From Fulvimonas soli (GTDB taxonomy: Bacteria; Pseudomonadota; Gammaproteobacteria; Xanthomonadales; Rhodanobacteraceae), in assembly GCF_003148905.1 (NCBI RefSeq), contig NZ_QGHC01000002.1:248001-312000 (forward strand): a DNA stretch of 64,000 nt. The letters run 5' to 3'. This document shows positions 1 through 8,313 of this stretch, piece by piece (position 1 is the first letter of the stretch; every line of letters begins with the position of its first letter). Position numbers and translations under genes: made by a program. Below the pieces are notes generated by a model. That model had not been told where the DNA came from. It made no database searches and worked only from the letters and a program-made list of their open reading frames with translations.

Positions 1-46
1 GGCCGCGCGCCGGGAAGCCGCGGCCGGCGAACCCGAGCCGGCGTGA
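1..46 (+). CDS. possible C-terminal end of a gene cut by the window edge
   Basis: Reading from base 2, the frame is open from the left edge and ends at TGA 44-46. The visible tail is rich in Ala, Arg, Glu and Pro, which would suit a protein C-terminus in this genome. Only 14 codons are visible, so no family can be named, and the open frame could be chance at this GC content. Confidence 0.3.
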   Translation, partial: AARREAAAGEPEPA

Positions 47-85
47 GCCGCCGGCCGGGCGCCGCGCGCCGGGCGCCGCGCCCAT

Positions 86-352
86 TCAGCCGGCCCGCGC
101 CAGGCCGCGCGCGTGGCGCTGCTCCAGCGCCGCCAGCTCGTCGCGCAGCATGACGGCCAGGGCGCGGTCGCGCACGGCGAACAGCTCGAACAGCCCCAGC
201 GCGCGCACCACCGGCAGCAGCGCCAGCAGGCGCGGCTCCAGCCGGCGCCGCACCGCCTCGGGCGTGGACGGGTCGAGCATCCGTCGCGCATGGCCCACGA
301 AGCGGGACAGCGCGCGGCCGGCATCCGCCGGCGGGACGGGATTGGGTGGCAT
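86..352 (-). CDS. small hypothetical protein (88 aa)
   Basis: I do not recognise this 88-residue protein. It is soluble-looking, with no signal peptide or membrane segment. A proline-rich start is followed by helical, Arg/Leu/Ala-rich sequence: a stretch around residues 30-60 alternates leucines with charged residues, and the C-terminal part ends in a charged helix with EQRH. The ATG at 352 is preceded on its strand by GGAGACCGGAAG, a good ribosome site. It stands divergent from the AraC-type regulator at 516 across about 160 bp, which must hold both promoters. Codon bias matches the neighbours, so it is probably real. Confidence 0.55.
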   Translation of the reverse strand: MPPNPVPPADAGRALSRFVGHARRMLDPSTPEAVRRRLEPRLLALLPVVRALGLFELFAVRDRALAVMLRDELAALEQRHARGLARAG

Positions 353-515
353 CTTCCGGTCTCCTGGGTTCGGCTCCGGGCGGCCGCCGGCGAGGCGGCG
401 CGCTCCGCGGGCGGCGGCGGGCGGAGGGGGAAAACCCGGAGGGCGGAGGAAAGCCTAGTTTCGGCCGGCCTTGGCCTGATATCGTCATCCGGACAAATGA
501 TGTCGAGAATCCGCC

Positions 516-1319
516 ATGCCGGAGACCGCCGAACGGATCCACCACCGCATCGAGAGCGCCGACGGCCCGCCGCTGATCGCCTACGTGATGGACGGCACCG
601 CCGCCGTGCCGCCGATGGAGGAAACCGCGTGGCACAGCCACCTGCGCGGCCAGTTCTTCTACGTGGAGAGCGGCCTGGTCAGCGTGCGCACGCGCGCCGG
701 CGCCTGGGCGCTGCCGCCGCAGCGGGTCGGCTGGCTGCCGCCGGGCGAACTGCACACCGTGAGCATCTCCGGCGGGCTGCGCGGCTGGGGCGTGTTCGTG
801 GCGCCACAGGCGGCCGCGTGCCTGCCCGCGTACACCTGCGCGCTGGGCGCCAACCCGCTGATGCGCGAACTGGTGCACCGCGCCGCCGGCTGGATGATGC
901 AGGACGCGCTGGACGAGGCGCAGCAGCGCATCCTGGCGGTGCTGATGGACGAGCTGCGCCGCGCGCCGCAGCAGCCGCTGCACGTGAACCTGCCGCGCGA
1001 CCGCCGCCTGCAGCGGGTGGCCCTGGCCGTGCTGGAGCAGCCGCACGACGAGCGCAGCCTGGACGAGTGGGCCGGCTGGGCCGGCCTGTCCCCGCGCAGC
1101 CTGAGCCGGCTGTTCCGCCGCGAGACCGGCGCCAGCTTCGCGCAGTGGCGCCAGCAGGCGCGGCTGGGCCGCGCGCTGGAGCTGCTGGCCGACGGCGCCG
1201 CGGTCGGCCAGGTCGCCGATGCGCTGGGCTATGCCAGCGTCAGCGCCTTCGTGGCGATGTTCCGGCGCGCGTTCGGGCAGTCGCCGGGGCGCTACTTCGC
1301 GCGCGCGGCGGGCGGGTGA
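516..1319 (+). CDS. AraC family transcriptional regulator with N-terminal cupin
   Basis: This 267-residue DNA-binding regulator has two parts. Residues about 20-100 form a cupin-like sensor: a W-H-S-H motif, the turn FYVESG, then a PPGELHT segment. Residues about 165-262 form a double helix-turn-helix of the AraC/XylS type, with LDEWAGWAGLSPRSLSRLFRRETG in its first half and the usual ADALGYASVSAFVAMFRRAFG-type second helix pair. Proteins of this build usually act as repressors or activators of an adjacent transporter or oxidoreductase gene. No such gene is next to it here, so its target may be itself, the divergent 88-aa gene, or something outside the window. The ligand is unknown. Confidence 0.9.
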   Translation: MPETAERIHHRIESADGPPLIAYVMDGTAAVPPMEETAWHSHLRGQFFYVESGLVSVRTRAGAWALPPQRVGWLPPGELHTVSISGGLRGWGVFVAPQAAACLPAYTCALGANPLMRELVHRAAGWMMQDALDEAQQRILAVLMDELRRAPQQPLHVNLPRDRRLQRVALAVLEQPHDERSLDEWAGWAGLSPRSLSRLFRRETGASFAQWRQQARLGRALELLADGAAVGQVADALGYASVSAFVAMFRRAFGQSPGRYFARAAGG

Positions 1320-1346
1320 GCATGCCCTGGCCGTATCGGCGGGAGG

Positions 1347-1411
1347 ATCGCGGCCGGAGGCCGCTCCCGCCGGGTCGCCGCAAGTCTGGGGGAGCGGCCT
1401 CCGGCCGCGAT
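1347..1411. repeat. 22-bp perfect inverted repeat of the GAGCGGCCTCCGGCCGC family
   Basis: The arms at 1347-1368 and 1390-1411 are exact reverse complements separated by 21 nt. Each arm contains the internally palindromic core GCGGCCGGAGGCCGC. The same arm recurs at 11184-11205 as a single copy and as an inverted pair at 19118-19176. It lies between the 3' ends of the AraC gene and the convergent S9 peptidase gene, so it may also act as a bidirectional stop for transcription. Confidence 0.85.
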
Positions 1412-1449
1412 GGCCCGCACGCCGCGACGGGAGCGACCCGCCCCGCCGC

Positions 1450-3879
1450 TCAGGGCGCCGCCCCCGGCTCCCGCTTCACCCATGCGCGGAACAGCTCGTC
1501 GATGCGCCGGTACTCGTCGTACCACGCATCCGGGTGCACGAAGCCGTGCCGCTCCAGCGGGTACAGCGAGATCCAGAAGTTCCTCTTGTGCAGCTCGACG
1601 AGGCGCTGGTAGAGGCGGATCGAATCCTCCGCCAGCACGTTGTCGTCGATCAGGCCGTGCTCGATCAGCAGCGGGTCGGCCAGCTGGTCGGCGTACTCGA
1701 TCGGCGAGCTGGCCGCGTAGGCCTGCGGGTCCAGCTGCGGGTCGTTGAGGATGTTGGCGGTGTACTCGTGGTTGTACAGCCGCCAGTCGCTGACCGGGCG
1801 CAGCGCGGCGCCGGCGGCGAACGCGCCCGGCGCGCGCAACAGCGCCATCTCGGTCATGAAGCCGCCGTAGCTGCCGCCGTAGATGCCCACCCGCTGCGGG
1901 TCGACGTGGTGCTCCTTCACCAGCCAGGCCTTGCCGTCCAGCAGGTCCTCCAGCTCCGGGTGGCCCATCTGCCGGTAGATCGCGGTGCGCCAGGCGCGGC
2001 CGTAGCCTTCCGAGGCGCGGTAGTCCATGTCCAGCACCACGTAGCCTTCCTGCACCAGCAGGTTGTGGAACAGCTGCTCGCGGAAGTAGTTGGACCAGGA
2101 CAGCGTGACGTTCTGCAGGTAGCCCGCACCGTGCACGAAGATCACCGCGGGCCTGGTCGCGGCGTCCTCGCCGGCCGGGCCGTAGTACTTGGCGTAGATC
2201 GCGCCCGCGCCGTGCGAGGAGGGCACCTGGACGATCTTCGGCGCGATCCACGCGCGCGAAGCGAAGGCGGGCTTCATCGTGTCCGTCAGCTCGCGCGGCG
2301 CGCCGCCCGCGGCCGGCAGCACCGCCAGCTGCGGCAGCACGTAGGGCGAGGAATGCAGCACCGCCAACTGCGTGCCGCCGGGCGACAGCACGAAGTCGTC
2401 CATGCCCTGGTACTGGGTGATGCGCGCGAGCTCGCCGCCGCCGCTCGGCACGCGGTACACGTCGTAGCCGTAGGGCGCGGCCCGGTTGGCGCGCAGGTAG
2501 AACCAGCGGCCGTCCTCGGACAGCTGCGGATGGCTCACCTCGAACCGGCCGGAGGTCAGCGCCTTCGCCCTGCCGTCCAGCGGCTTGACGTAGAGCTGCG
2601 ACCAGCCGCTTTCCTCGGACAGGTACCACAGCGTGCGGCCGTCCTTGAGCCAGCCGAAATCGTTGAAGTTCCAGTTGATCCACGCCTCGTCGTGCAGGCG
2701 GTGCTGCGGCACCAGCGCGTGGCGGGCGAAGTCCACGCTGGCGATCCAGCGGTCCTTGTTGTCGATCGCGCGCAGCTGGATGGCGAGGTTCTTGCCGTCG
2801 TCGCTCCAGGCGATGCCGCCGCCACCGCCGTCGTCCGCGTCGGAGACGATGCGCACCGCGCGCACGTCCGGCGCCTTCAGCGCCTCGGCGCGGTCGGCGT
2901 GGCCGTCCTGCTCCAGCGCGGCGACGGCCCTGGCGCGCAGCGCGGCGAGCGGGTCGTCCTTGATGCCGGGCAGGCCGTCGAGCGGCAGCGGGTAGCTCTG
3001 GTGCGCGGCGAGGTCGAGCAGCAGCAGCGACTGCGGCGCCGGGTCGTTGCGGCCGACGTAGACGCGCGCCTCCTGCGTCTCGGCGTAGCCGGACTCGGTG
3101 ACGTAGTGGCTGAGCGTCGGCGCCTTGCCGGGCGCATGGTCCTTCGGCTGCGTCACCACCAGCAGCCAGCGGCCGTCGGGCGACAGCTCGGTGTCCACCG
3201 CCGCGGCCTTGTCGCCGAGGTAGAACGGCCTGGGCGCGCGGCCAGGATCGGCGGCGGCCAGCGCGTCCTGCGCGGCGCGGTCGGCGGCGCGGTCGGCCTT
3301 GAGCCGGCGCAGCGTGCCGAACAGGCGCAGCTGCTCGTCCTTCAGGTCGTCGCCCGGCCTGGCCTCGGGATCGTCGGCGAACTTCAGCACCGCCGCCGGC
3401 CCGGCCACGCCGCCGGCGATGTCGTAGCTGTACCAGTCGTTGCCGGACCGGTATTGCAGCGCGCGGCCGTCGGCGGAGAAGCGCGGCGCCGACTCCTCCT
3501 CCGGCGTGCGCGTGACCTGCACGGTGCGCCCGTCCGCCAGCGTGCGCAGGAACACGTCGCCGTGGCGCACGAAGGCGGCATAGCGGTGCGCGCGGTCGAA
3601 CACCGCCGGGCCGTCCGCCTGCGCCACCGCGGCGGCATCCAGCTTCACGCCCGGCCCGCCGGCCGGGTCGACGCGGTAGAGGTCGCGCACCGGGCTGCCG
3701 TCGCGCTTCAGGCGGTAGTACAGGCTGCGCCCGTCCGCGCTCCAGTAGGGCGACTCCACCGCCTGGCCGATCCAGTCGGGGTCCGCCATCACGGTTTCCA
3801 AGTCCAGGCCCGCGGGCGCGGCGGCGGCGGCCGGCAGCGCGACGAGGGCGGCCAGGCCGGCGAGCAGGGTTCGGCGCAT
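1450..3879 (-). CDS. secreted S9 family peptidase (dipeptidyl-peptidase IV-like)
   Basis: This 809-residue serine peptidase of the prolyl oligopeptidase clan probably trims dipeptides or small peptides in the periplasm. Residues 1-22 are a signal peptide (MRRTLLAGLAALVALPAAAAA). Residues about 30-540 look like the beta-propeller, with repeated WSPDG-like blades, and the alpha/beta hydrolase domain follows. The catalytic triad can be read: Ser670 in GGSYGG, Asp745 or 746 in HGLIDDN, and His778 in ERHGF. The ATG at 3879 was chosen because it follows GGAGATCCCC and starts the signal peptide; an ATG 36 bases upstream would bury it. It is convergent with the AraC gene and stands alone. Confidence 0.93.
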   Translation of the reverse strand: MRRTLLAGLAALVALPAAAAAPAGLDLETVMADPDWIGQAVESPYWSADGRSLYYRLKRDGSPVRDLYRVDPAGGPGVKLDAAAVAQADGPAVFDRAHRYAAFVRHGDVFLRTLADGRTVQVTRTPEEESAPRFSADGRALQYRSGNDWYSYDIAGGVAGPAAVLKFADDPEARPGDDLKDEQLRLFGTLRRLKADRAADRAAQDALAAADPGRAPRPFYLGDKAAAVDTELSPDGRWLLVVTQPKDHAPGKAPTLSHYVTESGYAETQEARVYVGRNDPAPQSLLLLDLAAHQSYPLPLDGLPGIKDDPLAALRARAVAALEQDGHADRAEALKAPDVRAVRIVSDADDGGGGGIAWSDDGKNLAIQLRAIDNKDRWIASVDFARHALVPQHRLHDEAWINWNFNDFGWLKDGRTLWYLSEESGWSQLYVKPLDGRAKALTSGRFEVSHPQLSEDGRWFYLRANRAAPYGYDVYRVPSGGGELARITQYQGMDDFVLSPGGTQLAVLHSSPYVLPQLAVLPAAGGAPRELTDTMKPAFASRAWIAPKIVQVPSSHGAGAIYAKYYGPAGEDAATRPAVIFVHGAGYLQNVTLSWSNYFREQLFHNLLVQEGYVVLDMDYRASEGYGRAWRTAIYRQMGHPELEDLLDGKAWLVKEHHVDPQRVGIYGGSYGGFMTEMALLRAPGAFAAGAALRPVSDWRLYNHEYTANILNDPQLDPQAYAASSPIEYADQLADPLLIEHGLIDDNVLAEDSIRLYQRLVELHKRNFWISLYPLERHGFVHPDAWYDEYRRIDELFRAWVKREPGAAP

Positions 3880-4032
3880 CGGGGATCTCCGCGGGCAGCG
3901 CAAACCGCGCAGCATAGCGGGTCGTCCGGGGGCCGCAACCGCCGGGGCCGGCCGGGGCGGGCGCGGGCCGCCGGACTGGCCGGCGCGGCGGGATCCGGCC
4001 CGCCGAGGGCCGTCGCCCGCCGCACGGCGCGA

Positions 4033-4428
4033 TCAGGGCTGCGCCGCCGCGCCGATGCCGGCGCGGCCACCGCCGAAGGACCAGTCCTCGGCGGCGGTAG
4101 TGGTGACCACCACCATCACGTCCTCCGGATCGATGCCGGGCGCCGCCGCCAGCCGCTCCACCAGGCGCCGGTAGAACGCCTGCTTGACGGCGGCGCTGCG
4201 CGGCCGGCCGGCGGTGACCGCGACCAGCACGAAGTCCGCCGTGCGCGGACCGCCCAGGTAGTCGGGGTCGATCGACAGCTCGTGCGGCTGGTGCTGGTGG
4301 ATCAGCACGAAGCGGTCGTGCGCGGGCACCTCGAAGGCTTCGTGCAGGGCGCGGTACACGCCGTCGGCGAGCGCGCGCAGGTGCTCGGGCGACTTGCCGC
4401 ACTGCAGGGAAATGCGGGCCATCGGCAT
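4033..4428 (-). CDS. tautomerase family protein
   Basis: This 131-residue protein belongs to the tautomerase superfamily (4-oxalocrotonate tautomerase, malonate semialdehyde decarboxylase, MIF). These small enzymes use the amino-terminal proline as the catalytic base. The sequence begins Met-Pro, so Pro1 would be exposed after methionine removal, which supports the ATG at 4428. The protein has two beta-alpha-beta halves, with about twice the length of 4-OT monomers, and ends with EDWSFGGG. It starts 3 bp after the carboxymuconolactone decarboxylase-like gene, so the two are one operon. The substrate is not evident. Confidence 0.85.
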   Translation of the reverse strand: MPMARISLQCGKSPEHLRALADGVYRALHEAFEVPAHDRFVLIHQHQPHELSIDPDYLGGPRTADFVLVAVTAGRPRSAAVKQAFYRRLVERLAAAPGIDPEDVMVVVTTTAAEDWSFGGGRAGIGAAAQP

Positions 4429-4431
4429 GGC

Positions 4432-4761
4432 TCAGCCCTCCTCGTCCTGTTGCAGCGCGCGCAGGCGCTCGGCCGCGGAAAACGCGGCCGGCCAGCCGGC
4501 GTAGAAGGCCAGGTGGGTGACCGCCTCGGCGAGCTGCTCGATGCCCAGGCCGTTCTCGCGCGCGCGGCGCAGGTGGAACGGCAGCTGCTCGGTGCGGTTC
4601 AGCGCCACCAGCGCGGCCACGGTGACCAGGCTGCGCTGGGCGGGCGTGAGCTGCCCGCGCCGCCACACGTCGTCGAACAGCACGCGGTCGGTGAGCTCGG
4701 CCAGCTTGGGGGCGATGTCGCCGACCATGCGGCGGCCGCTGTCGTTGGGTCGGGGATTCAT
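4432..4761 (-). CDS. carboxymuconolactone decarboxylase family protein
   Basis: This 109-residue all-helical protein is of the CMD/AhpD fold. It shows TPAQRSLVTVAALVALNRTEQLPFHL and VTHLAFYAGWPAAFSAAERL in short form: the conserved Glu58 and His63 region is present, and the CxxC pair of AhpD-type peroxidase partners is absent. That favours a decarboxylase-like or unknown activity over a peroxidase role. The start at 4761 follows CAGGAGCCTCGG; longer readings run into the divergent LysR gene. It is the first gene of an operon with the tautomerase and is divergent from LysR, which probably controls both. The pairing suggests breakdown of a small ring-opened or keto compound. Confidence 0.88.
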   Translation of the reverse strand: MNPRPNDSGRRMVGDIAPKLAELTDRVLFDDVWRRGQLTPAQRSLVTVAALVALNRTEQLPFHLRRARENGLGIEQLAEAVTHLAFYAGWPAAFSAAERLRALQQDEEG

Positions 4762-4820
4762 CCGAGGCTCCTGTGCGTGGGTTGACGGGACCAAGGTAGC
4801 GCGCCCAGACTTTCCCGAAA

Positions 4821-4835
4821 ATCGAAATATTCGAT
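4821..4835. promoter_or_regulatory. candidate LysR operator, perfect T-N11-A palindrome
   Basis: ATCGAAATATTCGAT is a perfect inverted repeat of 6+3+6 that fits the T-N11-A consensus of LysR-type regulators (T4822, A4834). It is one of the few AT-rich spots nearby. It lies in the 105-bp gap between the LysR gene (start 4867) and the divergent decarboxylase/tautomerase operon (start 4761), where autorepression and activation sites are expected. Confidence 0.7.
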
Positions 4836-4866
4836 AGTTCATATCCAATAAAACGGTACGATTGCC

Positions 4867-5790
4867 ATGCGCCGCCAGACCTTCGACCTGGACGCCCTGC
4901 GCGCCTTCGCGCTGGGCGTGGAGCTGGGCAGCTTCGCCCGCGCCGCCGGACGGCTGGCGCGCTCCACCTCGGCGGTGAGCGCGCAGCTGAAAAAGCTGCA
5001 GCGGCAGGCCGGTGCGCCGCTGCTGCGCAAGGCCGGCCGCGGCACCGCGCTGACCGAGGCGGGCGAGACCCTGCTGGCCTACGCGCGCCGCCTGCTCGAG
5101 CTCAACGACGAGGCCGCCGCCGCGCTGCGCGGGGTGGCACTGGAAGGCTGGGTGCGGCTGGGCCTGCCGGAGGACTTCGGCGAGAGCCTGCTGCCGGCCG
5201 CGCTGGGCCGTTTCGGTCGCGCGCATCCGAAGGTGCGCATCGAGGCGCGCATCGGCCGCAATGCCGACCTGCGCGCGCGCATGGCCGCCGGCCAGCTCGA
5301 CCTCGCGCTGGTGTGGGACGACGGCCCGGTGCCGCCGCATGCCGAGCGGCTGGGCGAGCTGCCGCTGTGCTGGATCGGTACCGCCGGCGCGCCGCCGCCC
5401 GTCCCCGCGGCGCAGGAACCGCTGCCGCTGATCGCGTTCGAGCCGCCCTGCCTGATGCGCAGCCTGGCCACCGCCGCGCTCGACCGCGCCGGCCGGCCCT
5501 GGCGGCTGGCCTTCACCAGCCCCAGCCTGGCCGGCCTGTGGGCCGCCACCGCGGCGGGGCTGGGGGTGACGGTGCGCACGCGGGCCGGCCTGCCTTCCGG
5601 CCTGCGCCCGCTGGACCACGGCGAGCAGGGCCTGCCGGCGCTGCCGGCGCTCGGGCTGCTGCTGGTCCGCGGCGAGGCCACGCCGCCGCCCGCCGTGGCG
5701 CAACTGGCCGCGCTCCTGCGCGAACCCCTGCGCGCGCAGCTCGACGCGGCCGGCGCGGACGCACCGCGGACGCGCGCGCGGGCGGCGTAG
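4867..5790 (+). CDS. LysR family transcriptional regulator
   Basis: This 307-residue regulator has the winged helix-turn-helix in residues 1-60 (FDLDALRAFALGVELGSFARAAGRL, then SAVSAQLKKLQRQAGAPLLRK). A periplasmic-binding-protein-like effector domain covers about residues 90-295, opening with VRLGLPEDFGESLLP. LysR proteins usually bind as tetramers and respond to a metabolite of the pathway they control. The divergent decarboxylase/tautomerase operon and the palindrome at 4821-4835 make that operon the likely target. The inducer cannot be read from sequence. The 3' end is 7 bp from the convergent GlxA-type gene. Confidence 0.93.
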   Translation: MRRQTFDLDALRAFALGVELGSFARAAGRLARSTSAVSAQLKKLQRQAGAPLLRKAGRGTALTEAGETLLAYARRLLELNDEAAAALRGVALEGWVRLGLPEDFGESLLPAALGRFGRAHPKVRIEARIGRNADLRARMAAGQLDLALVWDDGPVPPHAERLGELPLCWIGTAGAPPPVPAAQEPLPLIAFEPPCLMRSLATAALDRAGRPWRLAFTSPSLAGLWAATAAGLGVTVRTRAGLPSGLRPLDHGEQGLPALPALGLLLVRGEATPPPAVAQLAALLREPLRAQLDAAGADAPRTRARAA

Positions 5791-5797
5791 GCGCCGC

Positions 5798-6751
5798 TCA
5801 GCGCCCGCGGAACTCGCGGCGGTAGCTCGCGGGCGTGGTGCCGAACGCGGTGGCGAAGTGCTGGCGCAGCGACAGCGGCGTGCCGAAGCCGGCACGCTCG
5901 GCGATGCGCGCGACCGGCAGGCCGGTGGTCTCGAGCAGGCGCTGCGCCAGCGCCAGCCGCTGGCCGAGCAGCCAGCGGCCGACGGTGGTGCCGGTATGCC
6001 GGCGGAAGTGGCGGGTGAAGCTGCGCCGGCTCATCGCCGCGCGCGCGGCCAGCGAGTCGAGGCTGTGCGCGGCGTCGAGATGGCGCGCGGCCCAGTCCAG
6101 CGTCCGCGTCAGCGGCGTGTCGCGCGCGGCCGCCAGCACCGGCTGCTCGATGTACTGCGCCTGCCCGCCCTGGCGGTGCGGCGGCACCACCAGCATGCGC
6201 GCGATGCGGCTGGCGGCCTCGGCGCCCAGGCAGCGGCGCACCACGTGCAGGCAGCAGTCGATGCCGGCGGCGGTGCCGGCCGAGGTGAGCACGTCGCCCT
6301 CGTCCACGTACAGCACGCCGGGGTCGACCCGCACCCGCGGGTAGCGCCGCGCGAAGTGCTCGGCCCAGCGCCAGTGGGTGGTGGCGCGGCGGTCGTCCAG
6401 CAGGCCGGCTTCGGCCAGCACGTAGGCGCCCACGCACAGGCCCACCACCAGCGCGCCGCGCGCATGGGCGCGCCGCAGCGCGGCCAGCAGCGGCCGCGGC
6501 GGCGTCTCGTCCGGGTCGCGCCACGAGGGCACCACCACGATGTCGGCCCAGGCCAGCGCGCGCAGGCCGTGCCGCGCGGCGATGCCGAAGCCGGCGCGGG
6601 TGCGCAGCTCGCCCGGCGCGGCCGCGCACACGCGCAGCTCGAACGGTGGCGCCGGCGCGCCGGCCGGCTCGTCGAACACCGCGCACGGCACCGACAGGTG
6701 GAACGGCCGGATGCGGTCGAACGCCACCACCGCCACGCGCGTCATCGCCAT
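5798..6751 (-). CDS. GlxA family transcriptional regulator (DJ-1/PfpI domain plus AraC HTH)
   Basis: This 317-residue regulator has an N-terminal DJ-1/PfpI-like domain (about residues 5-190). Its nucleophile-elbow cysteine is Cys106 in VVGLCVGAY. A double AraC-type helix-turn-helix covers about residues 215-315, including MSRRSFTRHFRRHTG. Relatives such as GlxA, FtrA, ArgR and GbdR sense amines, amino acids or related small metabolites. The divergent gene at 6884 is an isochorismatase-like amidohydrolase, so control of an amide- or ureido-type catabolic step is a reasonable inference. It is convergent with the LysR gene. Confidence 0.92.
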   Translation of the reverse strand: MAMTRVAVVAFDRIRPFHLSVPCAVFDEPAGAPAPPFELRVCAAAPGELRTRAGFGIAARHGLRALAWADIVVVPSWRDPDETPPRPLLAALRRAHARGALVVGLCVGAYVLAEAGLLDDRRATTHWRWAEHFARRYPRVRVDPGVLYVDEGDVLTSAGTAAGIDCCLHVVRRCLGAEAASRIARMLVVPPHRQGGQAQYIEQPVLAAARDTPLTRTLDWAARHLDAAHSLDSLAARAAMSRRSFTRHFRRHTGTTVGRWLLGQRLALAQRLLETTGLPVARIAERAGFGTPLSLRQHFATAFGTTPASYRREFRGR

Positions 6752-6883
6752 CGCCGCCGCTCCTGCCGAAGGTCTGGCCCGATTCTAACCTTGTCTGTCG
6801 TTCGGGCCACTCCCGCCGCAAGCGGACCGGAGCGGATCATCTCCCACGTCGGGGCACCCGCCCTTCGTCATCAGGAGACCGCC

Positions 6884-7558
6884 ATGCCGAACCCGCCGCA
6901 AGCTCCACGCCGCGCCCTGCTCGTGATCGACGTGCAGAACGAGTACGCGACCGGCGCGCTGCGCATCCAGTACCCGCCCCTGGCCGATTCGCTGCGCAAC
7001 ATCGATCGCGCGATGGATGCCGCGCATGCCGCCGGCATTCCGGTGGTCGTGGTGCAGCAGTCCGCGCCGCCCGGCGCGCCGCTGTTCGCCACCGGCTCGC
7101 ACGGGTGGGAACTGCACGAGGTGGTCGCCAGCCGCCCGCGCGACCACTGGCTCTGCAAGACCCTGCCCAGCGCGTTCGCCGGCACCGGCCTCGGCGAATG
7201 GCTGCGCGCACGCGCCATCGACGCCGTGACGGTGGTGGGCTACATGACCCACAACTGCGACGACACCACGATCAAGCACGCCTTCGACGCCGGCCTGCGG
7301 GTGGAATTCCTGATGGACGCCTCCGGCAGCGTGCCCTACGCCAACCGCGCAGGCTCCGCCACGGCCGAGGAGATCCACCGCGTGTTCGCGGTGGTGCAGC
7401 AGTCGCGCTACGCCGCGGTGACGACCACCGACGACTGGATCGCCCACCTCGCCGAGGGCACCGCGCCGGAGCGCGACAGCATCCACGCCTCGCACCGGCG
7501 CGCACTGGCCGCCGCGTCCGCCCCGGCTGGCGGGGCCACCGGGCATGGGCGACACTGA
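6884..7558 (+). CDS. cysteine hydrolase of the isochorismatase family
   Basis: This 224-residue protein carries the complete cysteine hydrolase triad of the family: Asp16 in LLVIDVQNEY, Lys92 in WLCKTLP and Cys125 in GYMTHNCDD. Members hydrolyse amides (nicotinamide, N-carbamoylsarcosine, ureidoacrylate) or vinyl ethers. The Cys makes the amidase class likelier than true isochorismatase. The start at 6884 follows AGGAGACCGCC. It is divergent from the GlxA-type regulator, which probably controls it, and its end overlaps the upstream reading of the esterase gene at 7587, so the two may be co-transcribed. Confidence 0.9.
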   Translation: MPNPPQAPRRALLVIDVQNEYATGALRIQYPPLADSLRNIDRAMDAAHAAGIPVVVVQQSAPPGAPLFATGSHGWELHEVVASRPRDHWLCKTLPSAFAGTGLGEWLRARAIDAVTVVGYMTHNCDDTTIKHAFDAGLRVEFLMDASGSVPYANRAGSATAEEIHRVFAVVQQSRYAAVTTTDDWIAHLAEGTAPERDSIHASHRRALAAASAPAGGATGHGRH

Positions 7559-7586
7559 GCGGACCGCTTCCCGCACCGAATCCCGC

Positions 7587-8252
7587 ATGAGCCTGCTGCC
7601 CGCCGTCGAGCACGAGACCGCGCCCCACCCGACCCACAGCATCGTCTGGCTGCATGGCCTGGGCGCCGACGGTCACGACTTCGCGCCGATCGTGCCGGAG
7701 CTGGTGGCGCCGGACTGGCCGGCGCTGCGCTTCGTGTTCCCGCACGCGCCGGTGCGCCCGGTGACGGTCAACGGCGGCGTGGCGATGCGCGCCTGGTACG
7801 ACATCAAGGGCCTGGCGATCGCCGACCGGCAGGACGAGGAGGGCATCCGCACCGCGGTCGCCGCGATCGAGGCATTGATCGCGCGCGAGCACGAACGCGG
7901 CGTGCCGAGCGGGCGCATCGTGCTGGCCGGCTTCTCGCAGGGCGGCGCGATCGCGCTGGCGGCCGGGCTGCGCCACGCCGAGCCGCTGGCCGGCCTCGTC
8001 GCGCTGTCCACCTACCTGCCGCTGGCCCACGCGCTCGCCGCCGAGCGCAGCGCGGCCAACGCCGCGGTGCCGATCTTCCAGGCGCACGGCACCGCCGACC
8101 CGGTGGTGCCGCTGGCGCTGGGCAGCGCCGCGCGCGCGGCGCTCGCCGCGCTCGGCTACGCGGTGGACTGGCACACCTACCCGATGGCCCACGCGGTCTG
8201 CCCGCAGGAGATCGCCGACCTGCGCGCCTGGCTGGGCGCGCGGCTGCGCTGA
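7587..8252 (+). CDS. carboxylesterase/phospholipase family alpha/beta hydrolase
   Basis: This 221-residue cytosolic serine esterase is of the acyl-protein-thioesterase/EstB type. The triad is Ser117 in GFSQGG, Asp171 in HGTADPVVP and His202 in YPMAHAVC. The start HSIVWLHGLGADGHDF is typical of the family. The ATG at 7587 gives the usual family length; an in-frame ATG at 7545 would add 14 residues overlapping the preceding gene. Natural substrates are probably short-chain or aryl esters, possibly lysophospholipids. It could be translated together with the hydrolase just upstream. Confidence 0.9.
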   Translation: MSLLPAVEHETAPHPTHSIVWLHGLGADGHDFAPIVPELVAPDWPALRFVFPHAPVRPVTVNGGVAMRAWYDIKGLAIADRQDEEGIRTAVAAIEALIAREHERGVPSGRIVLAGFSQGGAIALAAGLRHAEPLAGLVALSTYLPLAHALAAERSAANAAVPIFQAHGTADPVVPLALGSAARAALAALGYAVDWHTYPMAHAVCPQEIADLRAWLGARLR

Positions 8253-8301
8253 GCCCCGCCGGCCGCGCGCCGGCGCACGGCCGGGCGGCGGGGCGCTGCG
8301 G

Positions 8302-8313
8302 CATACTCCCCGC
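8302..8313 (+). promoter_or_regulatory. -10-like hexamer directly before the algZ start
   Basis: CATACT (8302-8307) lies only 6 nt before the ATG at 8314, with no Shine-Dalgarno sequence between. A transcript starting at the usual distance would begin on or next to the initiation codon, that is, leaderless. No clear -35 is visible. Confidence 0.4.

Noticed and set aside
1219-4785. Very long open frame antisense to the S9 peptidase and neighbours
   Set aside because: It is a high-GC shadow: Arg/Ala/Val-rich with no domains, whereas the opposite strand encodes a complete peptidase, tautomerase and decarboxylase.
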